56,850 nt of DNA from Candidatus Bipolaricaulota bacterium (GTDB lineage Bacteria > Bipolaricaulota > Bipolaricaulia > UBA7950 > UBA9294). The translations under genes were made by a program, and so were the position numbers. The stretch is taken from positions 1-56,850 of the forward strand of contig JAUWGE010000007.1 in NCBI GenBank assembly GCA_030606565.1, written 5' to 3'. Numbering within the stretch: the first letter of the stretch is position 1; each line of letters begins with the position of its first letter. The notes below the pieces were generated by a model. It did not search any database. It was not told the DNA's origin and saw only the letters and a list, made by a program, of their open reading frames with translations. Positions 42,609 to 51,625 of the stretch are shown piece by piece.

Positions 42609-43991
42609 TTAGCGATTGACCGTATGGATCGCCCGGCCGAGAGCGTTCTCCGCCGCCTCTTTCAGACCCTCGGGGAGGGTCGGATGAGGATGGACCGCCT
42701 CAGCGATCGCTGAGAGCGGCAAGCCGTTCTGCACCGCGAGTGCCGCCTCGGAGATAAGATCAGAGGCCTCTGCCCCAACGATCTGAGTACCGAGGAGGTG
42801 ACCTGATTTCGCCTCAGCGACAACCTGAAAGAACCCCTCGGTCTCCCTCATACCCTGGGCCTTGCCAAGCGCAGCATACGGGAAACGCCCGACCACAGTG
42901 TCGATCCCTTTCTCTTTCGCTAGCTTCTCAGAGAGACCGACTGAGGCTACCTCGGGGTCGGTGAAGATCGCCTGGGGAATCGTCTCATAATCGAGAGGAA
43001 GTTCATCGCCGACAAAGGTGGCAGCTAGCTTTAACCCTTCTGCTGAGGCCTTGTGAGCGAGCATCGGGCCGGGGACGAGGTCACCGATGGCGTACACTCC
43101 GGGAGCGGAGGTCTGTAGATTTCCGGCGACCTGAATGAATCCACGGCGATCGGGCTCGATCCCTAAAGTCTCCAAACCGATCTCAGAAGAATTCGGGCGC
43201 CTTCCGACCGCGAGGAGAACTCGATCGGCTTCGAATGACTCACTGCTCTTGGTTTTTATCGCCAATCCCTGCGCCGTCTCTTTATAAGTCTCGGCAGCCA
43301 TGTTGAGGTGGATGTTTATCCCCTGGGCTTTGAGCGAGCGCTTCAACGTGGCGATCGTGCGACGGTCGAGATCGATCCCGGGAAGGATTTCATCCATCAT
43401 CTCGATTACCGTGACCGTACTCCCCAGGCGGTTGTAGATCGTGGCAAGTTCCAAGCCGATCACTCCGCCCCCAATCACGACGAGCCTTTGAGGAATCTCA
43501 GTAAGAGCCAAGGCCTCGTCTGATGACCAGACGTAAGGATCACTAAAGCTGTACCCAGGAATCTCGATCGGCGAGGAGCCTGCGGCAAGCACGATACGCT
43601 CAGCATCGAGCGTTTCCCCAGTAGAGAGAGCGACCCGTCCAGTTCCATCGAGTCTCCCCCGCGCCTGATAGACCGTTACCCCGTTCGACTTGAGAAGGGT
43701 GGCGACCCCATCTACCAAACCGGAGACCACCCCCTCCTTCCAGGACGCCAAACGGGCTAGATCAATCCGTGGGGCAGCAAATTCTATCCCCATCTCACCG
43801 GCGCTTTTAGCCCGCTCCAAGAGCTTGGTCGCAGAGTATAGGGCTTTGGTGGGGATGCAACCCCTATTTAGACAGACCCCGCCGAGCTTTGCCTCCTCGA
43901 TAAGGGCCACGTTAAGTCCAAGCTGTCCCATGCGGATTGCAGATACGTATCCGCCTGGCCCGGCTCCAATTATGGCAACGTCGTACTTCAT
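42609..43991 (-). CDS. lpdA: Dihydrolipoyl dehydrogenase
   Basis: A 460-residue FAD enzyme that reoxidises lipoyl groups of 2-oxoacid dehydrogenases or the glycine cleavage system. FAD site GAGPGGYVSAIRMGQLG; redox-active disulfide GGVCLNRGCIPTKAL (CxxxxC); NAD site GGGVIGLELATIYN; second FAD site GVYAIGDL; active-site His-Glu in HPHPTLPEGLKEAA. SD ggagttagg before ATG 43991. No E1, E2 or GcvH gene is nearby, so its complex cannot be told. Confidence 0.94.
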   Translation of the reverse strand: MKYDVAIIGAGPGGYVSAIRMGQLGLNVALIEEAKLGGVCLNRGCIPTKALYSATKLLERAKSAGEMGIEFAAPRIDLARLASWKEGVVSGLVDGVATLLKSNGVTVYQARGRLDGTGRVALSTGETLDAERIVLAAGSSPIEIPGYSFSDPYVWSSDEALALTEIPQRLVVIGGGVIGLELATIYNRLGSTVTVIEMMDEILPGIDLDRRTIATLKRSLKAQGINIHLNMAAETYKETAQGLAIKTKSSESFEADRVLLAVGRRPNSSEIGLETLGIEPDRRGFIQVAGNLQTSAPGVYAIGDLVPGPMLAHKASAEGLKLAATFVGDELPLDYETIPQAIFTDPEVASVGLSEKLAKEKGIDTVVGRFPYAALGKAQGMRETEGFFQVVAEAKSGHLLGTQIVGAEASDLISEAALAVQNGLPLSAIAEAVHPHPTLPEGLKEAAENALGRAIHTVNR

Positions 43992-44207
43992 GCTCCTAAC
44001 TCCTTATCTTTGGGGAAGACGGTACCAGGAGCGAACCTGCAAAATCAAGAACACCTCCGTGCCGTTCCAGCAAAAGGCGCATACTATGCGCCATCACATA
44101 TCTACCCCGACAGCAACTTCAGTAATATAAGGCTACCGTATGTGCGAATGTAATGCTCATTACAGACAAACAAATGGTTAAGGTATATATTAGGATTGTT
44201 ACTATCT

Positions 44208-44279
44208 GATAAAGGCAAACCCTTCGCAAGGAGGCGACGCAAAGCCACGGGCCCTTAAAGGGTAGCCGGGCTGCCGAAG
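44208..44279 (+). promoter_or_regulatory. Cyclic di-GMP-I riboswitch (GEMM-I)
   Basis: The conserved aptamer core is complete: aaaGGCAAACC (44211-44221), stem with cttcgcaagg, GACGCAAAGCC (44235-44245), then acgggccc..., the tetraloop-receptor side ggtagccggg (44261-44270) and CTGCCGA (44271-44277). It ends immediately before the GTG start at 44280 of the protease gene. A possible promoter lies upstream (TTACAG 44160, 18 bases, TATATA 44184-44189). The closing stem is not obvious. This places a secreted-type protease under second-messenger control. Confidence 0.88.
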
Positions 44280-45341
44280 GTGAAACACAAAGACCGTTGG
44301 CTGATTCTGAGTATATTAGGAACTTGCCTCCTTTTATTGATCCTGAACGGGATGCAGAGGTCCTATGTGGCCGGTGGGGCGGGAACCTCTGGAACATTCA
44401 CTGTCGCTAACTTAGATAATCTTGCCTTTTCTTGGAACATCGAGCGGATCGAAGCACCCAAAGCGTGGGAACGAACAGCCGGTTCCCAAGATATCGTGGT
44501 GGCGGTAATCGATAGTGGAATCGACACGACTCTGCCGCAGCTTGCTGAAAAAATCTGGATCAACCCCGGTGAGACAAAAGGAAACGGGATTGACGATGAC
44601 GGGAACGGCTATATCGACGACATCCACGGGTGGGACTTTCGCGACAACGACTCAAGCTCACTTGACGGATCCAAGATTCACTGGCATGGGACGTTCATCG
44701 CCGGGATCATCGCTGCCCAGCCGGGGATGGGCAAGGTCGCCGGCGTAGCCCCAGGCATCCGGATCATGGATCTGCGTTTCCTTGACTCGAAGAACCGTTT
44801 CTACGGAAGCGATTGGAAGAAATTCGTAAAAGCGGTTGACTACGCGGTAGACAACGGAGCACGGATCATCAACCTGAGTGTGTACACCAACGGGAAGCCG
44901 CCGCTCATCCTGGAGCAGGCTCTTCGCCGAGCGGTGCAACACGGGGTGATCGTCGTTGGGATCGCTGGCAATGACTCCGAGCCGCAGGTGTGCTACCCGG
45001 CAAAGTACGCCTCTGTACTGGCTGTCTCTGCGACCGATCGTGATAACCATCTCGCCGATTTCAGCAACTACGGCACTGAGGTCAGCGTCGCCGCCCCGGG
45101 GGAGAAGATCACCTCCCTTTTCCCGGGAGGCGCCGTCGGGACGAGTTCTGGGACGTCATTCTCCGCCCCACACGTAAGTGGAACCCTTGCCTTGATCCTA
45201 TCCTGTAATCCTGATCTATCGCCCAGCCAGGCGGTAGATCTCCTTAAACAGACGAGCGTAGATCTCGGCAATTGCGGATGTGACCGCCAGTTTGGAGCCG
45301 GCCTGATCGACGCCGGCCAGGCGGTAGCCAAAGTGCGGTAA
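44280..45341 (+). CDS. Subtilisin-like serine protease (S8), riboswitch-controlled
   Basis: A 353-residue subtilase. A hydrophobic signal or anchor (about 7-24, WLILSILGTCLLLLILNG) suggests export. The catalytic triad is complete: Asp78 in VAVIDSGID, His136 in HWHGTFIAG, Ser293 in GTSSGTSFSAPHVSG, with the oxyanion Asn231 in GNDS. DDDGNGYIDD near 106-114 looks like a calcium loop. No pro-domain of normal size. GTG 44280 is chosen since it keeps the signal segment; it directly abuts the riboswitch and has no separate SD, so initiation must involve the aptamer's 3' end. A later ATG at 44352 would lose the signal. Confidence 0.92.
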   Translation: MKHKDRWLILSILGTCLLLLILNGMQRSYVAGGAGTSGTFTVANLDNLAFSWNIERIEAPKAWERTAGSQDIVVAVIDSGIDTTLPQLAEKIWINPGETKGNGIDDDGNGYIDDIHGWDFRDNDSSSLDGSKIHWHGTFIAGIIAAQPGMGKVAGVAPGIRIMDLRFLDSKNRFYGSDWKKFVKAVDYAVDNGARIINLSVYTNGKPPLILEQALRRAVQHGVIVVGIAGNDSEPQVCYPAKYASVLAVSATDRDNHLADFSNYGTEVSVAAPGEKITSLFPGGAVGTSSGTSFSAPHVSGTLALILSCNPDLSPSQAVDLLKQTSVDLGNCGCDRQFGAGLIDAGQAVAKVR

Positions 45342-45401
45342 GAGGGGGAAGCCCTAAAAAGTCGCTGGCCCTGGGTCGCAAAGTGCAACATAATCCGTTC
45401 G

Positions 45402-45440
45402 CCTGCCCTCTCCGGGTGGCAGGTTGTCTTCTGTTGTCTC
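45402..45440 (+). terminator. Candidate intrinsic terminator after the protease gene
   Basis: Stem cctgcc (45402-45407) and ggcagg (45418-45423), then a T-rich ttgtcttctgttgtctc. The stem is short and the T tract broken, so it is only moderately convincing. Confidence 0.4.
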
Positions 45441-45493
45441 TATCCCCATAATCGGGATCATCTTCGGCTTTGTGTTCGCAGAGGAAGGAAACA

Positions 45494-46357
45494 ATGCTTC
45501 TTGGCTGTCACCTGTCAATCGGAAAGGGGTTCACCGGCGCAATCGAGGCAGCGGAGAATCTTAGTATAAACGCCCTACAGATTTTCTCCCACAACGCATC
45601 CTCCTGGAAGATGAAGACGATCACTAAGGAGGCAGCCTCCTCGTTCCAAACACGATTTAAGAACTCGCCGGTCGAGGTTGTAGCGATCCACACGATGTAC
45701 CTGCTGAATCCAGCGAGTCAAGATGAGGTGCTCTTCGAGCGGTCGGTCGCAGCACTTGAGCAAGAGGTGAAGCGAGCTGGGATCCTGGGGATCGATCGGA
45801 TTATTACCCACCTCGGCGCACACAAGGGAAGCGGGATTGAGGCGGGGATCGCACGCATCGTTGCCGCTTTGGATCGCGTGATCGCCTCAGAAACATTCTC
45901 CTCATATAAAGGAGTAGAAATCCTCCTCGAAAACACGGCAGGAACAGGGACAACAATGGGAGCGAGCTTCTCCGAGCTGGGAGCGATCATCAGCGCTCTC
46001 TCAGACGCAAGCCGTGTGGGGGTCTGCCTCGACACCTGCCATGCTTTTGCTGCCGGCTATGAACTCCGTACCTTCGAGGGGCTCGCGGAGACCTTGGAGG
46101 CCCTCGACCGCGAGGTGGGCCTGGGGCGTCTTAAAGTGATCCATCTGAACGACTCCAAATACCCGCTCGGCTCCCGTCGCGACCGCCACGCGCACATCGG
46201 CTATGGCGAGATCGGGATGGAAGGTTTCTCCTTGATCGTGAACCATAAGGCGTTGCACGACCTTCCATTCATCCTTGAAACCCCAAAACAGTTCGATGGT
46301 CAAGCGGATGCCGACCGGATAAACTTAGACCTAGTCCGATCACTACGCCGGAAATAA
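45494..46357 (+). CDS. nfo: Deoxyribonuclease IV (apurinic endonuclease)
   Basis: Zinc-dependent AP endonuclease for base-excision repair; 287 residues, TIM barrel. Recognisable metal-site segments are GCHLSIGKGF, IHTMYLLNPAS, THLGAHKGSG, LLENTAGTG, CLDTCHAFAAGY, HLNDSKYPLGS with RDRHAHIGYGEIG, and LETPK. ATG 45494 follows gaggaagga. The next gene begins 9 bases after its stop, suggesting co-transcription with the transaldolase-like gene. Confidence 0.94.
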   Translation: MLLGCHLSIGKGFTGAIEAAENLSINALQIFSHNASSWKMKTITKEAASSFQTRFKNSPVEVVAIHTMYLLNPASQDEVLFERSVAALEQEVKRAGILGIDRIITHLGAHKGSGIEAGIARIVAALDRVIASETFSSYKGVEILLENTAGTGTTMGASFSELGAIISALSDASRVGVCLDTCHAFAAGYELRTFEGLAETLEALDREVGLGRLKVIHLNDSKYPLGSRRDRHAHIGYGEIGMEGFSLIVNHKALHDLPFILETPKQFDGQADADRINLDLVRSLRRK

Positions 46358-46366
46358 GGAGGGCCC

Positions 46367-47005
46367 ATGAAACTATTTATCGACACGGCAAACGTCTCTG
46401 ATATTCGTGAGATGGCCTGGCTCATCAACGGGGTGACCACAAACCCGACCTTAGTGGCGCGGGAGAAGCGGCCCTTCAAAGAGGTCATCGCCGAGATCTG
46501 CGAGATCGTGGACGGCCCGGTGAGTGCGGAGGCGACCGCCCTCGATGCAGAGGGGATGATCACCCAGGCCCGCGAAATTTCGACTATTCACGAGAACGTC
46601 GTGATCAAGATCCCGATGACCGAGGAAGGAATGAAAGCGGTCAAGACCCTCTCTCAAGAGGGAATCCACACGAACGTTACCCTCGTCTTCTCGGCAAACC
46701 AGGCACTTCTAGCGGCAAAGTGCAGGGCGAGCTTCGTCTCCCCTTTTGTTGGGAGGATCGACGACGTCGGCGGAGATGGGATGGACCTCGTCTCACAGAT
46801 CCTCGACGTTTACACGGCCTACGAATACTCGACCGAGGTGATCGTGGGGAGCGTGCGCCATCCTAGACACGTGCTCAACGCCGCCCTCCTCGGCGCTGAC
46901 ATCGCCACTGTTCCATATGCCGTGTTGAAGAAGCTCTTCAACCATCCGCTCACCGATGTGGGAATCAAACGGTTTCTCAAGGATTGGGAAGGAGTGCCTA
47001 AATGA
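46367..47005 (+). CDS. Transaldolase-like / fructose-6-phosphate aldolase family protein
   Basis: A 212-residue short transaldolase family enzyme. [13 protein letters not shown], the [14 protein letters not shown] loop, the Schiff-base Lys in VVIKIPMT, then [13 protein letters not shown] and [14 protein letters not shown] are the family blocks. Short members are either transaldolases or fructose-6-phosphate aldolases. The partner gene, a transketolase subunit overlapped by ATGA, favours a transaldolase role in the non-oxidative pentose phosphate path, supplying ribose 5-phosphate for PLP and nucleotides. Confidence 0.93.
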   Translation: MKLFIDTANVSDIREMAWLINGVTTNPTLVAREKRPFKEVIAEICEIVDGPVSAEATALDAEGMITQAREISTIHENVVIKIPMTEEGMKAVKTLSQEGIHTNVTLVFSANQALLAAKCRASFVSPFVGRIDDVGGDGMDLVSQILDVYTAYEYSTEVIVGSVRHPRHVLNAALLGADIATVPYAVLKKLFNHPLTDVGIKRFLKDWEGVPK

Positions 47006-47946
47006 ATTTCGAGCGCTACGAGGGGACGCGTGACGCCTATGGGGCAACCCTGGCGGCGCTCGGTCACGAGGATGAGAGGATCGTCGTTCTCACGGCTGAC
47101 CTTGCCGGGTCGACCAAGACCGGCCTATTTGCCAAGGAACATCCAAAGCGGTTCTTTAACATGGGGGTTGCTGAAGCTGACATGATGGGGGTCGCTGCGG
47201 GACTGGCCATGAGTGGATACCGGCCGTTTGCCTCCACCTTTGCCATCTTTGCCACCGGGAAGGCGTGGGAGCAGGTTCGCCAGGTGATCGCCTACCCCAA
47301 TACACCTGTGCGGATTGTCGCAACCCATGCCGGCCTCACCGTCGGCGAGGACGGGGCAAGCCACCAGATGCTCGAAGACATTGCCAACATGCGTGTACTG
47401 CCGAACATGACAGTGCTCGTCCCGGCCGACGCAATAGAGGCAAGCGCCGTGACGCGTTTTGTTGCTGGCTACGATGAGGGACCAGTCTACGTTCGCCTTG
47501 CGCGCGCTAAGTTCCCGGTCATCCTTAAAGAAGATTACGCCTTTGAATTGGGAAAGGCCTCAACCCTCGCCGAAGGGACCGATGTATCGCTCTTCGCCTG
47601 CGGGGTGATGGTCTCTACCGCGATTCAAGCACGTGATAAGCTTGAGAAAGAAGGAATTTTCGTCGAGGTTGTAAATGTCTCCACGATCAAGCCACTCGAT
47701 AAGGAGACGCTCCTCGCCTCGTCAAAAAAGACCGGTGCGGTGGTAACTGCCGAGGAGCACCAGGTCTCCGGTGGGTTGGGAAGTGCCGTCTGCGAGCTTC
47801 TTTCAGAAGAGCTTCCCACCCGCGTGGTACGCGTAGGGGTGCGCGATCGCTTTGGCCAGTCAGGGAGCGCCGATGCACTCATCGCCCACTACGGCCTTGA
47901 TACAAGCGGGCTTATAGCTGCAATCAAGCAGGTGCTGCGCCAGTAG
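47002..47946 (+). CDS. Transketolase, C-terminal subunit
   Basis: A 314-residue protein holding the pyrimidine-binding and C-terminal domains of a split transketolase. [32 protein letters not shown], the catalytic-Glu region, and [24 protein letters not shown] are typical. ATG 47002 overlaps the previous stop (ATGA). The N-terminal, thiamine-diphosphate-binding subunit normally lies next to it but is not in this window; the following gene is a decayed threonine synthase instead. Confidence 0.92.
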   Translation: MNFERYEGTRDAYGATLAALGHEDERIVVLTADLAGSTKTGLFAKEHPKRFFNMGVAEADMMGVAAGLAMSGYRPFASTFAIFATGKAWEQVRQVIAYPNTPVRIVATHAGLTVGEDGASHQMLEDIANMRVLPNMTVLVPADAIEASAVTRFVAGYDEGPVYVRLARAKFPVILKEDYAFELGKASTLAEGTDVSLFACGVMVSTAIQARDKLEKEGIFVEVVNVSTIKPLDKETLLASSKKTGAVVTAEEHQVSGGLGSAVCELLSEELPTRVVRVGVRDRFGQSGSADALIAHYGLDTSGLIAAIKQVLRQ

Positions 47947-47990
47947 CGGTACCACTCACAGGCACACGTCGTCTAAAAGGAGGACTACCC

Positions 47991-48702
47991 ATGAGTGCCC
48001 TCACCCACCTGGAGTGCTCCTTTTGCGAAAAGGAATATGAGGCAGATGAGCTTCACACCTTGTGCCCCGCGTGTGGCAAACCGTTGCTCGCTCGCTACAA
48101 CCTAAAACGAGTCGGGGAGGAGTGGTCAAGAGAAGACCTTGCAGTCCGTGTGGCGTCGCTGTGGCGCTATCAGGAGGTCCTCCCTGTTCGACATGAGGAG
48201 AATGCCATCAGTCTGGGGGAGGGGTACACCCCACTCCTGCGGGCAGAGCGTCTGGGGAGGAAGCTTAAGATGAGGAACCTCTTCATCAAGGACGGGAGCC
48301 TAAATCCCACCGGCTCATTCAAGGCGCGCGGGCTGTGTATGGCTATCTCACGTGCTAAAGAGCTGGGGGTCAGTGAAGTGGTGATCCCTTCGGCGGGAAA
48401 TGCCGCTGGCGCGATGGCCGCCTATGCCGCTAAAGCGGGGATGAAGGCACATGTATTCATGCCTTAGGACGTACCACTTCCGTTTCGGCTGGAGTGCAAG
48501 GCGTACGGGGCACAGGTCACGCTCGTTTCCGGGCTGATCACCGACTGCGCCTAGCAAGCGAGGCAGGCCGCGGGGGATCTTCGCCTGCCCTGAAGGCGGC
48601 GCCACCCTCGCCGCCCTGGAGACACTCCTTGCTAAGGGTTGGCTCATGCCTGATGAGATGGTCGTCCTGTTCAACACCGGTAGCGGCCTCAAGTACACTT
48701 AA
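47991..48702 (+). pseudogene. thrC: Threonine synthase, decayed
   Basis: The intact part (47991-48467) has an N-terminal zinc ribbon (CSFCEKEY, CPACGKP), SLGEGYTPLLRAERLG, and the PLP Lys in NPTGSFKARGLCM, ending at TAG after KAHVFMP. The frame goes on after the stop as DVPLPFRLECKAYGAQVTLV and meets another TAG. After a large deletion the C-terminus follows in a different frame (CPEGGATLAALETLLAKGW, MVVLFNTGSGLKYT, stop 48700-48702). At least two stops, a deletion and a shift: a true pseudogene. Threonine synthesis must use another gene or fail. Confidence 0.85.
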
Positions 48703-48776
48703 AACACTGTCGAGGAGCTGGACTGTCTATCTTCGCTGGCTCAACACTTCTTCACGCGGGTAGTCGCGGCCGCCTT

Positions 48777-48810
48777 TAAAAATGCGGCACACCTTTCAAA
48801 GTGCGCCGCA
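48777..48810 (-). terminator. Intrinsic terminator of the first cold-shock gene
   Basis: On the minus strand a 10-bp stem (tgcggcgcac / gtgtgccgca, one G-U pair) with an 8-base loop, followed by TTTTTA. It ends the transcript of the cold-shock gene at 48842-49051, about 32 bases after its stop. Confidence 0.8.
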
Positions 48811-48841
48811 CTCTACATTGATGCCTCTTTAAGCTTCCCTA

Positions 48842-49051
48842 CTATAGAGCAACCACGTCTTGCGCTTGCGGACCCTTCTCCCCTTCGGTGACCGTGAACT
48901 CCACCTTCTGTCCTTCATCCAACGAGCGATAGCCCTCGCCGCGAATGGACTGAAAGTGCACGAAGATATCTTCACCTTCCTCGCGCTCGATGAAGCCATA
49001 GCCTTTAGAGTCGTTAAACCACTTGACGGTACCGGTTTCACGCTCTGCCAT
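48842..49051 (-). CDS. Cold-shock protein (CspA family), copy 1
   Basis: A 69-residue single cold-shock domain that binds single-stranded RNA or DNA. RNP1 is KGYGFIERE and RNP2 is DIFVHFQSI; the opening is [14 protein letters not shown]. It is about 85% identical to copy 2 at 51413-51625, differing mostly at loop positions. SD aaggaggag before ATG 49051. The long leader shares blocks with the other copy and is described separately. Confidence 0.96.
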   Translation of the reverse strand: MAERETGTVKWFNDSKGYGFIEREEGEDIFVHFQSIRGEGYRSLDEGQKVEFTVTEGEKGPQAQDVVAL

Positions 49052-49194
49052 AATCAGTACTCCTCCTTCTTGCTGGGTGTTTAATCGGGACAGAACGTTC
49101 TAAGCGGACATCAGGAAAACTGTACTCCAAATTAAAACGACTGCACGACTACCAACAACACACGAAGTGTAGTACTGGTCCGCTCCTTTGTCAA
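49052..49194 (-). promoter_or_regulatory. Promoter and long leader of cold-shock gene copy 1
   Basis: TTGACA (49189-49194), 17 bases, TACACT (49166-49171), leader of about 108 bases. Two leader blocks match the other cold-shock gene: gttgttggtagtcgt (49145-49159) and ttagaacgttctgtc (49089-49103). The second contains the palindrome agaacgttct and sits exactly 37 bases before the ATG in both genes, suggesting a conserved RNA structure such as a temperature-responsive leader. Confidence 0.75.
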
Positions 49195-49228
49195 GGTGAA
49201 GATTAAGCTCGCCTGAATCGTTAGCTTT

Positions 49229-50713
49229 TCACCGCAGAGAAGGATATATCCGTCCCTTTGTGCTCGATGGCCTATTTTCGCCCCAAACCCACGCCAGGTG
49301 CTCCGTAGAGAGTTTCCGGGTAAACCGGCTTACTAGAAGGAGCAGGATCAAGCCGCTGGCGATCCCCGGGATGAAGCCGTGCAGGCCGAATGGTGATCCA
49401 AGTGCCATCCAGATGAGGGATACTACCAAGCCACCTCCCATCGAGGAGAGGACGCCCCAGCGCGTCGCACCCTTCCAGTAGATTCCGAAGAGAATCGGCC
49501 ACAGGCAGGTGGAGGCGATCACCGCCCAAGCAAAGGCCGTGAGCACCAGCACCAAAGCCGGTGGCCGCAGCGCGATCCCAAGCGAAACCAGACCCACCAC
49601 GGCGCTGGTGATCCGACTGTAGCGAAAGGCCTGTTTCTCCGAGAGCGGTTTACCGAGCCCTTTCTGAGCAAAATCATGGACGATGGCGCTTGAGGTGATG
49701 ATCAACACGGAGGCGAAGGTGGACATGCCGGCAGCGATCACCCCGGCGAGGAAGATCGCTCCGCCCCACGGGGATAGGACGGTCTTAGCCAACGTGGGAA
49801 TAGCAAGGTCGGCGTTGGTAAGCCCGGGATGGAGGACTCTTGCGATCGCACCATCGAGGTAAGGGAGCAAAGCCATGCTCCCGCCCAGCGAGGTAACCAC
49901 CGTCCCAATTCGCAGAACATCGACGCTCTTGATCGAGTAGAACCTGACCAGAAGCTGAGGCATCCCCCAGACGCCGAAGCTGACGATGAGGACGTAGGAG
50001 ATCAACCCAGCCCAGCCCCAGGCACCGGGTGTTTCGACTAGGCCCCGATCGACCGCTGCGAGTGCCGCGTTGGCCGCCGACAGGCCTCCCACGGCCTTGA
50101 GTGCCCCAACGGTGAGCAGGATCAGCCCTGCTCCCATCACCCATGCCTGGAAGAAGCCAGTCCAGACCACGGCGAGATACCCTCCCAATGAGACATAGAA
50201 AACGATGATCACGCCGGAGAGGAGAACACCGACGATGTAAGGAATGTGCATCAACCCCTCGAAGATGTGACCCATTCCTTTGAGGATGCTAACGTTGTAG
50301 ATGATCAAGAAAACAGCGATAACCAATGCAGAAATGATCCGGGCCTCCTTGGCCTTAAACCGCGTGGCCAGGAATCCTGGGATGGTCATCGTCCCAAGTC
50401 TTGCGGTGAACTCCCTTAGCCGTCTGCCGAGAACGATCCAGGCGAGAGTGCACCCCAAAAGAACGTTAACCGCTCCGATCCAGAGGGTGGACATCCCGTA
50501 TTGATAGCCGAAGCCCCCACCGCCGATGATGACGACTGAGGAGAAGTAGGCGGCGACATAGGACAAAGCCGTAACCCACGGGCCGATCCTTCGCCCGCCG
50601 ATGTAGAAGTCCTCCACGTTTCGGAGACTCCGCGAGGTAAACAGACCAACGATGACGAGTAATCCCATATAGAGCAGCAGAACGAACGCGTAGATCGCGG
50701 TTTCGCTCATCAT
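49229..50713 (-). CDS. Sodium:solute symporter (SSS family)
   Basis: A 494-residue membrane transporter with about 13 helices. It starts MMSETAIYAFVLLLYMGLLV and has YIGGRRIGPWVTALSYVAAY, FWFKAKEARIISA-like and GIYWKGATRWGVLSSMGGG segments of the SSS family (relatives import proline, pantothenate or sugars). ATG 50713 overlaps a 38-residue membrane protein's stop by ATGA, the usual arrangement of SSS transporters with a small accessory subunit. The substrate cannot be told. Confidence 0.93.
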   Translation of the reverse strand: MMSETAIYAFVLLLYMGLLVIVGLFTSRSLRNVEDFYIGGRRIGPWVTALSYVAAYFSSVVIIGGGGFGYQYGMSTLWIGAVNVLLGCTLAWIVLGRRLREFTARLGTMTIPGFLATRFKAKEARIISALVIAVFLIIYNVSILKGMGHIFEGLMHIPYIVGVLLSGVIIVFYVSLGGYLAVVWTGFFQAWVMGAGLILLTVGALKAVGGLSAANAALAAVDRGLVETPGAWGWAGLISYVLIVSFGVWGMPQLLVRFYSIKSVDVLRIGTVVTSLGGSMALLPYLDGAIARVLHPGLTNADLAIPTLAKTVLSPWGGAIFLAGVIAAGMSTFASVLIITSSAIVHDFAQKGLGKPLSEKQAFRYSRITSAVVGLVSLGIALRPPALVLVLTAFAWAVIASTCLWPILFGIYWKGATRWGVLSSMGGGLVVSLIWMALGSPFGLHGFIPGIASGLILLLLVSRFTRKLSTEHLAWVWGENRPSSTKGRIYPSLR

Positions 50714-50826
50714 TGACCCCGGCCTCGTTTAAAGAACCACAAAGCCCAGATGATCGAGCCCAACACACTCGCCCCAGTGACGACCCAGGCAAAGAAAGTT
50801 AGCCATGGAGTCTTAAACAGTCCCAT
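50710..50826 (-). CDS. Small membrane partner of the SSS symporter
   Basis: A 38-residue protein, MGLFKTPWLTFFAWVVTG then ASVLGSIIWALWFFKRGRGQ, with one membrane helix and a positive C-terminus. Its stop lies within the symporter's start (ATGA), so the two are coupled. Short proteins of this kind precede many SSS genes as accessory subunits. SD ggagga is rather distant from the ATG at 50826. Confidence 0.75.
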   Translation of the reverse strand: MGLFKTPWLTFFAWVVTGASVLGSIIWALWFFKRGRGQ

Positions 50827-50864
50827 TCTAGCTTAGGTTTCCTCCATCATACTGTCGTAGGGAT

Positions 50865-50894
50865 AAGATAGAGGAGTGTGACAGACCGCGTCAA
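50865..50894 (-). promoter_or_regulatory. Promoter of the symporter operon
   Basis: Minus strand TTGACG (50889-50894), 18-base spacer, TATCTT (50865-50870). The rest of the gene-free stretch 50895-51278 shows no gene or structure I can support. Confidence 0.55.
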
Positions 50895-51278
50895 TTTTCT
50901 CCATCGTCCCCCGCGGTGCTTCAAACACTAAAGAGGTTGACCGCTCACGTAGCCTCGGCGATGATCACTGCCTAAGAGAAGCCCTCGTGAAGTTCAGGGA
51001 CGGGATCGGCTAACCCTCTCTCGTCAATGCCAAATTCGGTACATCATTAAAACCTGGTGTCCGCTGGTTGGTTGTTGATAGCCCTCACCGGCCAGTGAAG
51101 TACTGCAAACTACCTGGTTTGGGCTGCGGAGCCGAACAGTTCGCTTCACCGCAGACTCAAAAGATGTAACCTTAATCCCGCCCAGTTCACTTGATCCCTA
51201 GCTGCCTGAAGTCAGGGTAGTCGTACTTAAGCTAAAATAGTAAAAAGCCTCGCGACCCAGGCAAGCTCATCCTTTACC

Positions 51279-51412
51279 TTGACAACAGCATGAAACCATG
51301 CTAGAGTTCAGAGGTTGTTGGCAGTCGTTCTACTTGAAGTGAGGCTTATGCCAACTCGGTTTAGAACGCTCTGTCTCAATAGAAAGCTTAATAGAAAGGA
51401 GGACGAATACTT
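51279..51412 (+). promoter_or_regulatory. Promoter and long leader of cold-shock gene copy 2
   Basis: TTGACA (51279-51284), 17 bases, TAGAGT (51302-51307), leader of about 98 bases. It shares gttgttggcagtcgt (51314-51328) and ttagaacgctctgtc (51361-51375) with copy 1; the second block lies 37 bases before the ATG in both. Spacing between the blocks differs (32 against 41 bases), so only these parts are under constraint. Confidence 0.75.
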
Positions 51413-51625
51413 ATGGCAGAGCGTGAAACCGGTACTGTTAAGTGGTTTAATGCCACTAAAGGGTTCGGCTTCATCTCGCGCGAGGAAGGCGAAGATATCT
51501 TCGTACATTTTAGTGCCATTCGCGGCGAGGGCTACCGCACATTGAACGAAGGTCAGCAAGTGGAGTTCACGGTCACCGAAGGGGAAAAAGGTCCCCAAGC
51601 GCAAGACGTAGTCGTGCTAACTTAA
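51413..51625 (+). CDS. Cold-shock protein (CspA family), copy 2
   Basis: A 70-residue cold-shock domain protein. RNP1 KGFGFISRE and RNP2 DIFVHFSAI are intact; opening [14 protein letters not shown]. It is close to copy 1 at 48842-49051 but on the other strand, so the two are paralogues rather than a tandem duplicate. SD aaaggagga before ATG 51413. An A/T-rich gap follows with no clear terminator. Confidence 0.96.
   Translation: MAERETGTVKWFNATKGFGFISREEGEDIFVHFSAIRGEGYRTLNEGQQVEFTVTEGEKGPQAQDVVVLT

Noticed and set aside
44072-44092. Palindrome ggcgcat-act-atgcgcc with a T run on the minus strand
   Set aside because: It looks like an intrinsic terminator, but no minus-strand gene ends just before it; kept out as unsupported.
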